A stretch of 64,000 bases of DNA from Eudromia elegans (taxonomy: Eukaryota > Chordata > Aves > Tinamiformes > Tinamidae). Positions 1 through 13,600 of this stretch are shown here, piece by piece. Location: the NCBI GenBank assembly GCA_003342815.1, contig PTEX01000015.1:4743367-4807366 (forward strand), given 5' to 3'. The notes under the pieces are model-generated. The model made no database searches. It was not told the origin of the DNA and saw only the letters and a list, made by a program, of their open reading frames with translations. Every line of letters starts with the position of its first letter. Positions within the stretch are counted from its first letter, which is position 1. Made by a program: the position numbers and the translations under genes.

Positions 1-2714
1 CCCAGAGCTTCAGCATGGAAAGAACCACTAGCTCTGCTCCTCATTATTTTTGTCTCAGCTTACTGCCCTAAAGAGAGGGGTAGTGGGAGGATGGGAGAGG
101 TGCTAATCCATGGAGCAAAATACAAAAAGATTTACACCAGAGCTGAGTAAATATGGGTAAAGAAACGGACCCACTATCTTTTTTGACCAAAATCCTCTGT
201 TAGTAATTTGCTTGATAAAACACAGCTCACATTTGGGCGGGGAGCTCTGTTAGCAGACAGAATGGAAATAGCATGAAACCTCCTTTAAGATGGTTTGCAT
301 AATGTCAAATAGGTTAAAGAAACCCTGCTTCCTAAATGAAAACCATATTGCTAAAAGAGAAAATTTATGTTGGACAATGGTAGTGGAAAGAATGACTAAA
401 TAATATAACTAATTAATTGTTCACACGTGAGCAGTGTATAATGTTTGTGAATGTCCTGAGTAGGAACGTACATAGGGAAGTAATCGGTGTGAGCTTTTGT
501 ATTGTCTGGGCCACAGACCAGTGCCAAATTAGGGAGGGAAGGGGAAGCACATGTTGGGGTTTATATATCTATAAGAAGGCCTGTGGCAGCTTTGGAAAAG
601 TCCCTGGGAACATATGTCTCAAGTGCAGAATTCTTCCAGAATAACAGCTTGGTCTCCCACCCCTTCCAGCCCTGTCCCTTGGCTGATTCTCCTCCCCACG
701 GGGGAAAAAAAAAAATCTTATTCTGAGATGTAGTTATCTTCAGGCCACCTTATGCAGAACGAAAAAACACCGAACTAAAACCAGCACCTGGACCTGCCTT
801 TGAGGAGAAAGCAAAGATTTCCAAATGCCAGTCTTCCTCTCTTGATCTCATACACTTCTGTTGTTAGTGAAAACTGTAAAACAGTATTTACAAGATTCTG
901 CACAGCATGAGGCTGTTTGTAGGCAGCACTGCCAAGGGGCGAGTTTGTTCTCTATACAACAGTGCAACCTAGTGGCTCTAAGCAAAAGCTTTGCCATTTG
1001 CTCCCAAGGTTGCTTTTGATATCTTTTGCAAATATTTAGTATTTGGAAAAGAGTATTTGTATCAAACACTCTTGCGCATTCATTCATTTCTATCATTAGG
1101 ACTGGCACAGCAGAGATGGCTCTTCGTTTGTATCACTGGCTGCCTAAAAAGTTGGAATAAAGTGAGTAATGAAATATGGGAGTGTAAATTGGGCATTGAG
1201 CTGTGCCTTGCTGGCTCTTAGTGAGGCTATGTAATTTATCCAAATGGTTTGGATGAAATTAATATGATTATGCTCACGGGTAAGGATTTCTGCCTTGCTG
1301 GGGGGTTATTGGACAGGCCCCCAAGTCAGGAAATCTCCAGAGGAGTGTCATGGGTGGTGAAGCAAGGCCACCAACGGGTCTGAAGTTATCTGCTGTAAGA
1401 CAACTGGGTATTTACAGCAAACTGTTGTTAGATTTGCCCACATTATGTGCAGCATTTCACATGCTAAGTATAGCAAAGAGTGTAAGGTCTGCAGTAATGG
1501 CAGAAATCAGAGTGTGGTAAACTCCATTAAAACGAAAACCTTGTCTAAATAAAGGCTCGATCCAAAGCCCATTTAAAAGTCTTTGCAGGAAGGGTGCTTT
1601 ACACATTCTGATCTGCCCATTAGAGAAAAGCAGGGGGGAAAAGAAGCCTCATTTAGTGCTGACACAATGTTTTCAACTCAGCCATTTGTAATAGATGCTC
1701 TTTAGACAAATCATTTAAGTCATTTGGAAATCATTTAGAATTCTCTTTCAGAGCAATTAGTAAAAAGCTAAAAGCCTCAAATGGTTCCTTGTGGTGGTTT
1801 CATAATTATTATTTTAAAACAGAAAATATCACCTTAAAGCAGAAAGAGAAAACCATCCACTGCAGTTGAAAATATGCGTGTGTGCATTGTGGAGATCTGA
1901 GGAACAGGGAAAAGGTGACCTTTTCCAGATCTATGCATTCCATATAGCAATCTTTTCTTGCCTCCCAAAGAACACACTAGGGAAGAAATCATTCACTATT
2001 CTTGTTTATATGAGATGTTATAGTAAGAATTAAATGTAATTTAGTGGGACAATAAAGTCTTCTCAAGTACTGATATTCGACACAGTATTGTTGTGTTTGG
2101 GGTGGATTTGGGGATGATTAAATGAGTAAATCACACAGATCTGAAACATTTTTTTCAGCTCCTCAGATGGCATCTTGATCGTGCATGCACTGTGTACACC
2201 AAAAGCCTATAGGTCAGACCTGAAATTATAGCTAAAACTCAGCTCCTGAGGTACATGAACTGTTTATATCGATGAAAATTTATGATCTCTATACCCTAAA
2301 TCCCTGGCCTCTCTTTTACATTGACTTCTTTACTATTTGCTGCTTTATTTTATGGTGATCCCTTGCCCTCTATAAATATATCACGGTTATTTAACCCTAG
2401 ATCCCAACCATAGTCTTCAGTATTTCAGGAGGGATCTATTTGTTACATAGTCTGCTACTGGGGGGTTTTATAATCCTATACATTAACATCTATTATTTCA
2501 TTCAAGTTAAAAATTTTCAAATATTTTCATCTTGTCACTTAACTTGATGCTATTTAGTATTACAGCTAAGAACAAAACTGTCTCCTGTTTTTCTAAGATT
2601 ATATTGAGGTAAAAGTCTTCTTTAATCTCCTGCAGTGATTGAGTTATTTTCTATTAAATATTTATCCATGGAAAAATGAATAAATTTAACTGTAATAAAT
2701 TATAGTTTGGCAGG
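1..2714. other. Non-coding AT-rich DNA
   Basis: I see no gene here. The open frames (at most 86 codons) overlap on both strands and show no domain, signal peptide or splice-site pairing. Landmarks are a short A-run near 708-716 and a stretch at about 1640-1790 with many homeodomain-like ATTTA/TAATT words and no simple-sequence character. That stretch looks like the kind of DNA often conserved as distal enhancer sequence, but nothing here proves conservation. Confidence 0.7.
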
Positions 2715-3052
2715 CTTAATTGCCTATTGTTATTTAAAAAAAATCAGCCTTATAAAAATCTGACCTAATCCTAGAAACATGCCATGGAGTAATTAAAGTT
2801 TTGTGTGGGGATAGACTGCAATAATTATCTTGTTTTGACTGAGCTTCTTATTATTTTAGCCTGAAAAATAAAACTGAAAAACAGGAAGGGAATATAGATT
2901 TGCAAAACCTATTGTCTGATGGTAAAATTGTTAAGAAAATATGAGTCAGTATTATGCAAATTCTGACCTAATCCCAGCAACATACTGGTAGGTAATTGTA
3001 TTTTTCTTTAAAAGGGGACAGACCCTACAATAATTATGCCTTGTTAGTGTCC
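2715..3052. repeat. Diverged direct duplication, about 205-base period
   Basis: Two blocks share matching words in the same order. TGACCTAATC followed by a diverged AG-AACAT word occurs at 2761 and at 2964. A GGGG-A-AGAC word followed by CAATAATTAT and CTTGTT occurs at 2807-2834 and at 3014-3045. The offset grows from 203 to 209, so the copies differ by small indels as well as substitutions. A weaker CCTATTGT match lies upstream of each copy. A possible third, very degraded unit begins near 3152. This is either an old tandem duplication or two copies of an unrecognised element. I see no coding potential. Confidence 0.6.
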
Positions 3053-5185
3053 ACATTGCTATATTTTTGATTTATGTATTTTTGTGGGAGCTGACAGATA
3101 AGCAAGAAAAATTGACATATTATAAACTAATAAAAATAAATAATATCTGAATCTGCCTAGCAGCAATGCACATTGGGAAGCTAAATCAATGCATTAATCA
3201 CACAAATTTTGAGTAAAGTATAGGTTTTGCTAAATGAAAAAAGGAACCTTTACTAAACACAGCTTAATATTAAAATCTCAGCTACTACTTCTATATGGAC
3301 TTTTCTTAATTCCTCAGGTCAAACAATGTAAGAATTTGACCTATGTTTTTTTTTTCCTGATTATCTTGTGCAGCATTGCATGGCAAATTTGTACCACACA
3401 CATCTTTCTAAAGATTCGTGCTCATCTTTCTAGAAATTCTAATAATGTTTCACCTGTTACGCCTGCCTTGTTTCTTAAGCAAAAGGAGAATCTCTCCAAA
3501 TGAAAAAATTGGTTAATGTCTTTCTCTCTGTTTTAGCATGGCATTTATTTTAGGTCATTTGTTTACTAAAACACTCTTGCCTTTGTATGTAATGGTATTG
3601 CATGCTAAGTGCCAGAATGAAAAAAATTTGCAATTTTCATTTACAGAAACTGCTAGTTCTGGGAGTTCTGCTCTGGTGCCCCAGTGTTGTGGACAAATTG
3701 ACGATGTAAATGTTATAGAAATGAGCTTAGGGCTGAGTGGAACCCAGCAGTTGGTAGTGTCTAACACAAATGGCAACAAATGGATGAACTGTGAATGATG
3801 TCCCTTGCTTCAAGTTCCTGCTCACATTGCCCCTGCTCACTTTGCTGATATCTGTGTGGACAAGTGGATCCAACCTGGGGGCACTGTAATTAGCAATGAA
3901 GCTAGCAGAGTGGGTCTGAATCTGTACCAGCAAATGTAATTTGAATACAAAGAAAATATCAGACTCTCAGGAACAGGATTTACACATTTTATTGTCTTCT
4001 CTCACACTGTCTGCAAATGCCGCTATATGTCATCCTGTTCTGGCATTTCCAGTGTAATCCTGTGTTTTAAGGGCTTTAAAGCAAAGAGCATGGGAGCTTG
4101 CGGGAGAAAAATGAAACAAAATCTGAAAAGCAGCACAGCTCTTAAGACAAGCCCTTCTATAGTATTGCCCCTCCACTGTCAAACCCCTCTTTCTCTCACC
4201 CTTTGAAGCTACATGTCTACTCCATATCAGACAAGGTGCTCTCTGCAGGGCAAAGGGCCCTGCCGTATGATGCCTGCATTGCTCTTTGCAGCTAGCTGAG
4301 ATGAGCATGAGCTTAGATTGCCCACAGATGCCTTTTGGCATCAGCCGAGCTAGCATCAGCATCAGCAAGCTTGGCATCAGCCAAGCTAGAGCCCAATTTG
4401 TCCCTCATGAGTAATGTTTTTGTGACCAGGGTCTGAACATCTCCACTGCATAGGTCCTTCTCAGTAGATGGCATGTACAGCTCCCTCCAAAAACAATAAC
4501 TCTCAATTCAGCCAGTATTTATGTCGCTATGGTATATACTATATCTTGAAGGTCTCTGTAGGACTGTTTTATGCCCAGCATTGCCATGCAAATACAGTTT
4601 TTATCATGTTATTTCAATAAAAGAACTTATGGAGATCAGATGAAAGTAGCAAGTAATAGGTTCAAAATAAAAGATTTAAAAAAAAATCTTATAAAAATAA
4701 ATACCAAAAAAAAAGGTTTTACACAAAAGTCTCTTTGTGTTTACATTGGTTCAAAAAGTAACAGGGCAAAATCACCTATACATCAAATACTGTTAACTAG
4801 GCGCTGAATGCAAATTTATGTCATATGAACACACAATTCCTTACACTCAAATATACTGTACGTGTCTGAATAAACATTTGAAGAAAAGGCACATAGCCTG
4901 AATTATGTGTGGAGGTACAGTCAGAAGAAAATGTTGAAAAATCATCCTTCTCTTAGGTTGGCTGGCTCAGGTACCCTTCCTCATCAACATATTTAGTATG
5001 AAAATCCCTGTTTGAATCTAGCTCTCCCACAGTCGATACACAGGCAATGCAGATATTAAACTCAGCACAAAGGAATGGACCTTCAGAACTGAAGATCCCT
5101 TTCAGGGCTGTCCCTAAGATCCTGCAAAGTCTTTTCCATGTTATTAAATGGATAATCTGCATCAAAGCCTTTCATTAGGCATGCT
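3053..5185. other. Non-coding DNA with a small direct repeat at 4335-4389
   Basis: No gene is recognised. A 19-base word beginning TTGGCATCAGCC is present at 4335-4353 and, with one mismatch, at 4371-4389, with CATCAGCATCAGC between them, so this is a small imperfect repeat. A minus-strand frame of 115 codons (4030-4377) overlaps it. That frame has low-complexity ends, no domain and no supporting splice sites, so I do not call it a gene. Confidence 0.65.
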
Positions 5186-5222
5186 GCACTCAGTAGACTT
5201 CCCCATCTGTGAAATGGGAACC
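5186..5222 (+). repeat. MIR-like SINE fragment (plus strand)
   Basis: The segment reads CTCAGTAGACTTCCCCATCT followed by GTGAAATGGG. This resembles the well-known MIR core stretch CTCAGTTTCCCCATCTGTAA followed by AATGGG. Only this short core is recognisable and the flanks are too diverged. The match is from memory of the family consensus, so a chance similarity is possible. Confidence 0.4.
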
Positions 5223-7605
5223 TTGGGGTCTGACAGTAAAGAGTGAGGCAGGGAAGGAAGAGCAGCCTGCTCAACCAACACAATACCAAGGGCAGGGACT
5301 GTCAGGAACCACATGTTGAGGACGTGGGAGTTGAGACTGACTGGAGAGGAGGCAGGAAAAGGTGCTGCCAATGCAGCGGGGAAACTGTCCTGGCAGAGGA
5401 CTTGATAGCAGTGAGAAAAGGTGCCAGGGAAATAAATATTAACAGACCATTACAGTTTTAATAGCTGTTTTTACCAAATGAGATCAACCACTTCCTATAC
5501 AGACCTCAGAGCAAGGATTTATACAGATGTACACAATAAATTCTCACATAAAACTTATAGAGTTTTAAGATGAATATAGCTACATCAAAAAACATTAAAT
5601 AGCTAACAATTCCCACAACATCTCAAATCTCTCTCTTGCAATATTTATAATGCAGCAGCCATTCTGACTGTATGATGTGACTGCCACGTCAGTGCTTAGG
5701 AGCACATATGGTAAGGACAAAAGTGTACAGTGTGGAGGACTCTGAAATATACATGATAATTACACCCACCTTTCTGACTCAGGATATCTGCAAAGTTCAT
5801 GCATAAGCGTGTCTCCACCGAGCCATGGACCATAACAGCCCAGCAGTTCTGGAAAGTAAAGAAGTTACAAAACATTTTTAATAAATCTCTGCATAAACAA
5901 ATGAGAGACTTTTTTTTTTTTTTTTTTTTTTTTACAAAAACGTCATGGGACAGCATTGATATGGAGCATTTTAAAGCAAAGTGTTGAATGCAGCTAAAAC
6001 AGCATCTGACTAGGTCTCTGGAAACTCTATTCCTTGAGAGACAACATTACAATCAAAAAGTGTGGAGTGTTTTAGTTGACATGGCATTCCCAATACAGGC
6101 ACAGTCAATCAAAAGAAAGGCCAAACCAACAGTCAGATAAAAGACCAATAAAGCCAAGAATGATAATAAAAGACCACTGAAAGCTTTATTAGACTGGTGA
6201 AAACCCAGCTCAGACCATACAACAACCCTTACACAGAGTAACCGTCAAACATCTTTGAACACGGCTCCCAATAGACATTATATGTGCTGCTGGAGGTCCC
6301 AAAGAGCAAAACAGACACCAGAAAATGAAAGGCCAATCAAAGCTGCAAACAGATTGGTATGCTGAGTGGGCTGTTTTGTTGTAATATTGTATGATAGAGG
6401 CTGGACCTCCCTGAACTCACCAGGAAGAGCAATTTCTCGGCTACCATTTGTAATCTGTAGATCTCCAATTACTTGGAAAGAAATGAATGTCATAATTTTC
6501 ATTTCATAGAAAAGGAACCTGAGGCACAGATATTATAACATTTTTCATTATAAACAATTCTCAATTACTGTTTTCTTTTTAAAAGTGTTTGTATTTTTTA
6601 AAGAAAAGTGTAATATATTAAATTTTAAATACAAATGTATAGCAATGTACCCCTGTCTCAAAATATCTTTTGAGCAATTGGAGGATAGCTTCCTCAGTCA
6701 CATATGTAGAGCTTTAGTAATTATAAAAAGTTTATGCAAGATTAATACTATAACAAGTATAATTTGTTTTGCATTATGAGGAACAGTGCAATGGAATGAA
6801 CATTACCATGATAAACAATTCTTGGAGACAAGGGAAAAGATAAATGTCATGAGTTGAAATGAGCTAAATGAATGTTAACAATATCAAAGCTGGAGTTTTA
6901 CTAAGAGTAAACACTATGTTTCTTTACTGTTTCACAGCAGCATTGTGTATTAAAGAAAAAAACTTACATTAAATTTTTTCAGAAAAATGCAGAGAAAGTA
7001 TTTGGCAGGAAGCAGGATGAGTCAACGTTTATTTTTAAAAAAATCTTTCAAATAACTATTTTCCCATTAAAAATAATTTCTATGAAATGAGTCTTATTTT
7101 TAAGATGTCCTGTTCCGTCTTACAATGTCCTGTTTTGTTTTGTTGTTGTGATTTTAATTATGTATTATATGAGCATTTCCTCCAAATTGGTGGACTATAT
7201 ATGACCCGCTCAGCTACTCTTCCTTCATCCTTAGGAAAACTTTAGGTTTTCTTCGTTTGAAACACTAATATATTGCATTCAAAAGACTGAAACCTAACTC
7301 TGAAATACCTTGACAATCTGAGATGATTTCCCAAGAACAACAGTAAATGCTGTGTTCAGAACTTGATCCCTTTTTTCATATATCTTCTTTTGGAGACTCA
7401 AGATTGTGAGTTTTCAGTCTTTTGTTTAAAATAAAACTTGAAATTCCTGTAGTCAATATCACTAAAAAAGTGCAGCCATTCAAAAATGAAACAAATAAAT
7501 AAAAATAATTGAAAATACATGTGTATGTTTTAGGAAACATAAATTGAAGTTAGTTTGGTGCTCAGAACATGTAGCATACCTAGTAAATATATGAGACCTG
7601 CAACC
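5223..7605. other. Non-coding DNA with T24 tract and possible second MIR scrap
   Basis: No gene is recognised. A run of 24 T lies at 5910-5933 and creates homopolymer tails in overlapping frames on both strands. On the minus strand this would be a poly(A), but no AATAAA signal precedes it and no gene-like sequence adjoins it, so I do not call a retrocopy. At about 6509-6536 the words AAAAGGAACCTGAGGCACAG resemble the MIR antisense core (GGAAACTGAGGCACAGAG). This is a weak, short match. Confidence 0.55.
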
Positions 7606-7695
7606 CATTATCATCTCATCCAGAGATCAAACCTAGGTCTCCCTACTCACATTAGAATAGAAATTCTATTCTTCTGCCCAATAAGGCAGAAAACT
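7606..7695 (-). repeat. Possible ancient tRNA-like SINE/MITE remnant
   Basis: On the minus strand the stretch contains GGGAGACCTAGGTTTGATCT, which resembles a Pol III B box (GGTTCGANTCC) inside a common sauropsid repeat that carries the words GGGAGACC and GGTTCAA. On the plus strand the matching text is AAACCTAGGTCTCCCT. The A box and the ends are not identifiable, so family assignment is uncertain. Confidence 0.35.
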
Positions 7696-10600
7696 GCTCT
7701 ACATTTCAGTATATTGAGTAGTTCCTGGTGAAACAGAGTATCAGAGAAGACTCCCCAGCACACACACTACATCAAACCAAGCCACAGTGACAAGATGGTA
7801 GCTGGTGCGTAAGCAAGTAGTTAGAATATAAAGGATAAAGAACTGGGAAACTGGTGGCCATGCTTTTAGATGGAAATGCATGGGACTACAGTGGTTTGCA
7901 CCATGCATATCCTTAAGGCACATATACATCCTGTCTTGAGGCATTGTGCATTCTTAGAGTATATCTACCAAATCAGAGTCAGTGACAGCATTTTTTCGAT
8001 GAGAGGATAACTCATGCCAGAAACTGCTGCGAAAAGCGGGTGTGAAACAGATTGCACCAGATCTCATTCCTCTCATCCAATGCTTTCTAAAGCACTATCT
8101 TACCAGTCTTTCTACCTTCACACATTCCCACATAACACATTTTACCCCTAGTTTCAATCTAAACACTGGCTCTAATGTGATCTTACAGTAGAACCTCACG
8201 CCATTTTAGGTGTTCTGAACTGAAATCATACCTATCTTGGAAATGATAACTACTTCTTAAGGCAAGAGAAGTGTCACTATGGACAGCAATGAGACACAGT
8301 CCTATATACCTTGTAATATAAATATGGTCAGTTTGCACTAGTGGGAATTGGTTCTCAGCACAATGGCCACAATCCAGTCAGTACCATTTCATTTCAGTGC
8401 CGAGGATTGCTCTTTGGCCTTCTTTCACTCAGTGGTATGTAAATACCCATGGGACACAGGGGATATAAAAGAGGATGTTTATCCATGCTCCACAAGGCAA
8501 ATTGGCCATATGCATTGATTCTTTCTCAGCACTAGATTTATATAGCCCTCTTACACCTGTACAAAAGATTCAGTGGCTAGTTTCAGAGGAAGTGGAGCAG
8601 TAAGAAAGATCTTACCTACTCTCAGGAAAATTTTATAACTTAGGTCTTGGCCCTTCAGCTTCATATTCCAATTAATGTGTCACTTGCAAGGGTTAATTTG
8701 GCCATTAAGTCTTGCATAGACCATTCTAAGTAGTATTGTGCTAAAGAACCAAGAACTTCTGGCATAATATGCTGAACACTACGCAGCTAAATAGAAAATG
8801 GTCTTTCCCCCAAAAGCTTACAATCTATATAAATACAGTGGTCAAAGAAGAAGCACAGAAAAACAAATGGACTCAAAAAGGCTACACAACAGCCAAGAGG
8901 CTGAGCTAGGGTTAACATGGCTCTTGCCTTCCAGTTCCTTTTATTTTCAGCATGTATGTTAGTAATTCTGCATATCTGAGTATAAAAAAGAAATGGCCAA
9001 TGTAATAATTCATGTTATTTTTGAAGATTACTACCTTTGCTCAGATAAAAACCAGTAAACATGGATGCAAATCTTCATGTTTCTACTCTCCAAGTTTACT
9101 TACTGGGTAGGTATGTATATGTGTGTATATATCTATATGTTTGGGGAGATTATATTTAGTAGTTGCAATAAAATAACATTGTCAAAACTCTTAACATACT
9201 CTTCCTCTTCAGATTTAATAATAATGCAAGCGAGGAAAATATCTGACTTCAAAGTTCTAACAAGAGAGAGCAGTTGCTTTTGGTTTCCAAAAATGATCAG
9301 ATCCTATGAAACATCTGCAAGTCATTGGTTGGAGTACAGATTAGAAAGAAAAAGTTACGCATATGCAGAATTCATTAGGTCTCAACTCCAATTTAAGCTG
9401 CATGCAATTCCCACACCTTGGCTTTTAATGAGTTACTTTAATGAACAAACAAGGTGAGCAGTGTTCAAACTAATACCCATGTTCTATAGCATGCCTCAAT
9501 TAGCACCTGCTAAGCACTATACATTCTGAAAACATTTTTCCAAACTCATTCAGGAATTTCTGAATACCTTTGTAAGACACAGGTGTTTCAATTTCATGTA
9601 GAAATACCCCCAAAGACCAATTAAATTCTCCAGAGATTTTGTGCAGGTTGTTAGACTTTGGGGATCTTTTTAGTAAAAAGAATCTGGAGATAATCTATTA
9701 ATTTATGATACAATCAATTTGTTTTTATTCTCTTTGTATGAACAAAAATTTCTTTTTCACTTTGTTAAAAAGGATTGTAAGAATAAGTTTAAATATTTCT
9801 TAACACTTTTAAATATGAAATGAAGGCAGCTGATAGGGCAGCTCCATTGCCTTTTTCTTTTCCTCCTTTTGATTGCCACTGCTAAAGAAAACCTCAGAGA
9901 GGAAATAATGCAATACAAATCTTTTCATGGGGAAGAGAAAACTTAAACTCTTTAAAAATATCCATTTTTAAAAAACAGAAAAAGATACACATATCAAACT
10001 CCTTTATGAAACCAACCTGCTTACAGTCAACTTTCACAGAGAGCGCAGCAGAGTTATGAACAGTCCATACGCAGTATGAAATATAATATCCAATATATCT
10101 TCAATGTATATGCAATATATATCCTGCTGGAGCATTCCTTACCCTATGCAGTCATTGCACACAACGGGAGATCATAGACAGGCCATGACACACTGTGTCA
10201 TTGGCCTATATTAAAAAGAGGTCTAGCCAACCAGATAAGCTAATTTCTTCCTTTGGATATTTTGTCACAAATGCTGGAAAAATTCATTGTTCTGCATACT
10301 CCACTAATGAGAGTTTCTCTTCTATTAAAACATAATAGGTAAATCTATCAAATCAAAAGATAGCATTCATTTACTATATCTTTTCTTAAGTAATTAATTT
10401 AACTGAATAGCATATTTTTAAAGGTAATATATTTTTCCAAACATAGAAAGAAATAAACAATCCAATAAGGAGTTACAATTCAGAAACCATTGCCATCCAA
10501 AAGTCTGTTATACATTAAACACAAAAATATTTCTGTATGAGGAATGAAACTTAGGAGACTCATTTTCTTCTGGTTAAATCTCCAAACTATTTGACCAACC

Positions 10601-13600
10601 AACTGACACCCCTTGCATTCTGTCCTACCATGTCTCCTATCATCTCCCTTTCTCAACTTCAACCCCACTCGGCATGTCCTCTCATATACAGATGTCTCTC
10701 CTGCCTCTCAAGCATTCTTTGGCCCTTACCACTTTAGAAAGGGAGCATCCCTCCACGCCTGGAACTTGGTTCGTCTAACTACTGTTGACTGCAAGAGTGA
10801 CGATTCTATATTCAGAAAAGACAAACAGCATTTTTGTCCTTTTGTGTTTCATAAGAAAGAAAAGTGTTAAAGAAAAAGTCCTTATAGGCTACATATCAGT
10901 TCTTACTCATTGCAAATCCAATATGCAATACATAGCATATATATAGTGTCTCTTGCTGCCTAGTGACTTGGATGTCAACAACACTCCAGAAGAGGCTGGG
11001 GGCTGAGATACAGTAGCTGCTCTGGAAAAGCTCTCTTTGGAAAGCTCTCCTTGCTTAGCATCCACATCTCCAAGACTGTCTTACAAGACACACCAAGGTG
11101 TGATTTGTGATTTCAAGTATAAGGCCATGAAATTAGCAAATAAGAGGCATGCTAATCTGTAACCTTTAAAACCTGTAAGTCCTTTCTCTCACGCGCGCCC
11201 ACGTGTGCTTTTTTTTTTTTTAAGATTTTTTTTTTTTTGGGGAAATCTGCTCTTCCCTACCATCTGACCACCAGTTTGGGTTCAAGGCAGTAGTAAGAAC
11301 AATAATCGGCAACAAGTTCACCCTTTACAATGTCATCCTGGGCATAGTTGCTTTAAGCTAGTGTGACCTGTATACCCTGTAACCTCCATCTCACATAGGA
11401 AGTGAGGATGTGCTCAAAAGCAGGGAGAACAACCCCAGTACCTCTCCAGCACTCTGGCCTTCAAATGACTGTCGATCAGTTCAACCCCTTTTTTTTCTAC
11501 TCATTGCCTAGTGGGAGTTCGAAATTTCCGAGACTTGAAAGTTACACAAGACTTGCAAAAAAAACAATAGTTGTGTAGGGAAGAGACTTAACTGCCCAGC
11601 ATGAGAAAATAAGTGTAACTCAAGGGTTATCTATTGTATTTGACGAATCAGCCAAACTGGGCCATCAACATAAAGTAATTCAAAATCAGCGTGGATTGTT
11701 CTCCCTCTTGTTTAGGCAGCAACATGCCAGAGCGATGAGAATACTGTGACAGACTATAAGGCATATGGAGAAAATCTGGAGATTCAGCTGGGGAAAGGGA
11801 ACTGAGGTCATAAGGAACATGAGGACACACTGAGGTGATTATGGTCGAAGTGCGTGGAGATAGAACACAAATCCACTTAATTACCTCTATTATTCATAGA
11901 ACATTTTGTGAAATTGCAATCATTAATTTTATACTCTGGAACAAGATATATTCAGTTGTTTACCTTTAGTTAGGAAAGTGGTCTTTAAAACAGTTGAAAT
12001 AATTTTTACAGTTAGTTTTATTATGACGTAGCCACTTGCATAATTCCATGAGCAGCCAACTTAAAGTCTATAGCACAAAATGGACTTAAAGGATTTCTCA
12101 ATACAAGTAGAGTTAATAATATCAAAATCTGGTCCATATTATATAAAGGCAGGACTTTTAATGCCTGGAGTGCTTGGATAATATCTGGATGGAAATATCT
12201 GGATGAAAACTTTTCTAGGAGTACTTTGAGTTATGGCATTCACCAGATAGCTATCAAACATCTATTGCTATGCCCTATTAACCCTGGAAGTGAAAATGTC
12301 CCAAAAGATAGATTTCATACTTTCATAAATGCATTTTAAATTTTATCCTAGAAAACCAACAAATCATAGCGTTATTTTTCCTTTCTTATTTACAGAATTA
12401 TTCATATTTTATTTTGGAAAAGTTGATGTGACTGACCATCTAATTCATCTACTCACTTGCCTACGTAGAAATGTGCTGTCCTTTCAATTTAAAGAGATTT
12501 GGAACAGAACCAAGGGCAAGGAACTAACACAGACTGGATTTTCTGTGCAGATGGAGAGGAACTTCTAGAGAAAACTTAAGTAGATGGAGGAGCCAAGAAA
12601 GAGATGTAAGGGCCAAGTGCCAAGTCAGTCTTAGTGCAGCTCCTAGATGCTGAGGTGTGGGATACAGCATGGGAGGGAAACAAGTGGCACAGGTGGTTGT
12701 AGGAATAGTTGCACCAAACTGCTTCTGGGAGATGGTGTAGTTATTTCCAGAAGTGATCCTGTTAAATACCTACTCTTCCCATGACTAAATAAGAGAATGA
12801 TTTTGCATCATATCCAAATAAAAGCTAAATACCATTCATTGTTAGTGTATAGAATAGCCTGAACAGTAATTACATCATTTCCTTTAATATTAAAAATCTT
12901 AAAATGTTAATATAATGCCAAGAAAAAGAGAGGTCAGACAATTACTATATTCCTTTCCAGAGTGCATACTCAGCCCTCAGACTTCCAAAGACTCAAACAC
13001 GCAGAGGTTTTTCTTTCTTGTGTTGCCCAAACTATTCAAATTGTCTCCAACACATCACTGTCTAACATTAGTCTGACATCACCTTTGAAGACACCTATCT
13101 GAAAAGGACATCTTGCAGCAATTAAATTTAGCAGAGTAGAGAGCTCTGATCTAGACAATAAACACCCTTTTCAACACCATGCCATCTATCCCAGCTGGGA
13201 GGAAGCCTAACTAAGGCAGCACTGAAACGATGTTGGCAGTCAGCAAGCTGTCTAAGACTTTTGTCAATGCTGCCAGCATTTGTTCAGTTGAATTGGTGTC
13301 ATCAATAGAGATTTTAAAAAGAAAAAAAAAAAAAAAAAGCTTTCCCTAGTGTAAACAAGACCTAAGATTCAGAGAGATCCAGGGAACACTAATTTCACGC
13401 TATACTGACACTATAAGAGAAAATAAAAATGAAAACACTCTAAAGGAATGGTTTCATCTAATTGGACTGTGCAATAACACTTACAGAAATATAATTGCCT
13501 GATTGTTTAAAAGAATCGCTAATGGGCAGAGTAAAGGTTATCCGAGTGCATTAGCTGTGTCCTTCTGTGTTTTAGAATTCCATTAAGATTTGCCTAGAAT

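Noticed and set aside
4030..4377. 115-codon minus-strand frame
   Set aside because: No domain, overlaps a small repeat, and no splice or promoter support.
5690..5725. Short resemblance to the 5' part of U6 snRNA (GTGCTTAGGAGCACATATGG)
   Set aside because: Only the GTGCT and GCACATAT words match; the rest of U6 is absent.
5910..5933. T24 tract as the poly(A) tail of a minus-strand retrocopy
   Set aside because: No polyadenylation signal or coding remnant on the minus strand to the right.
13322..13338. A17 tract as a possible retrocopy tail
   Set aside because: No AATAAA upstream, no gene-like sequence adjoining, and no target duplication seen.
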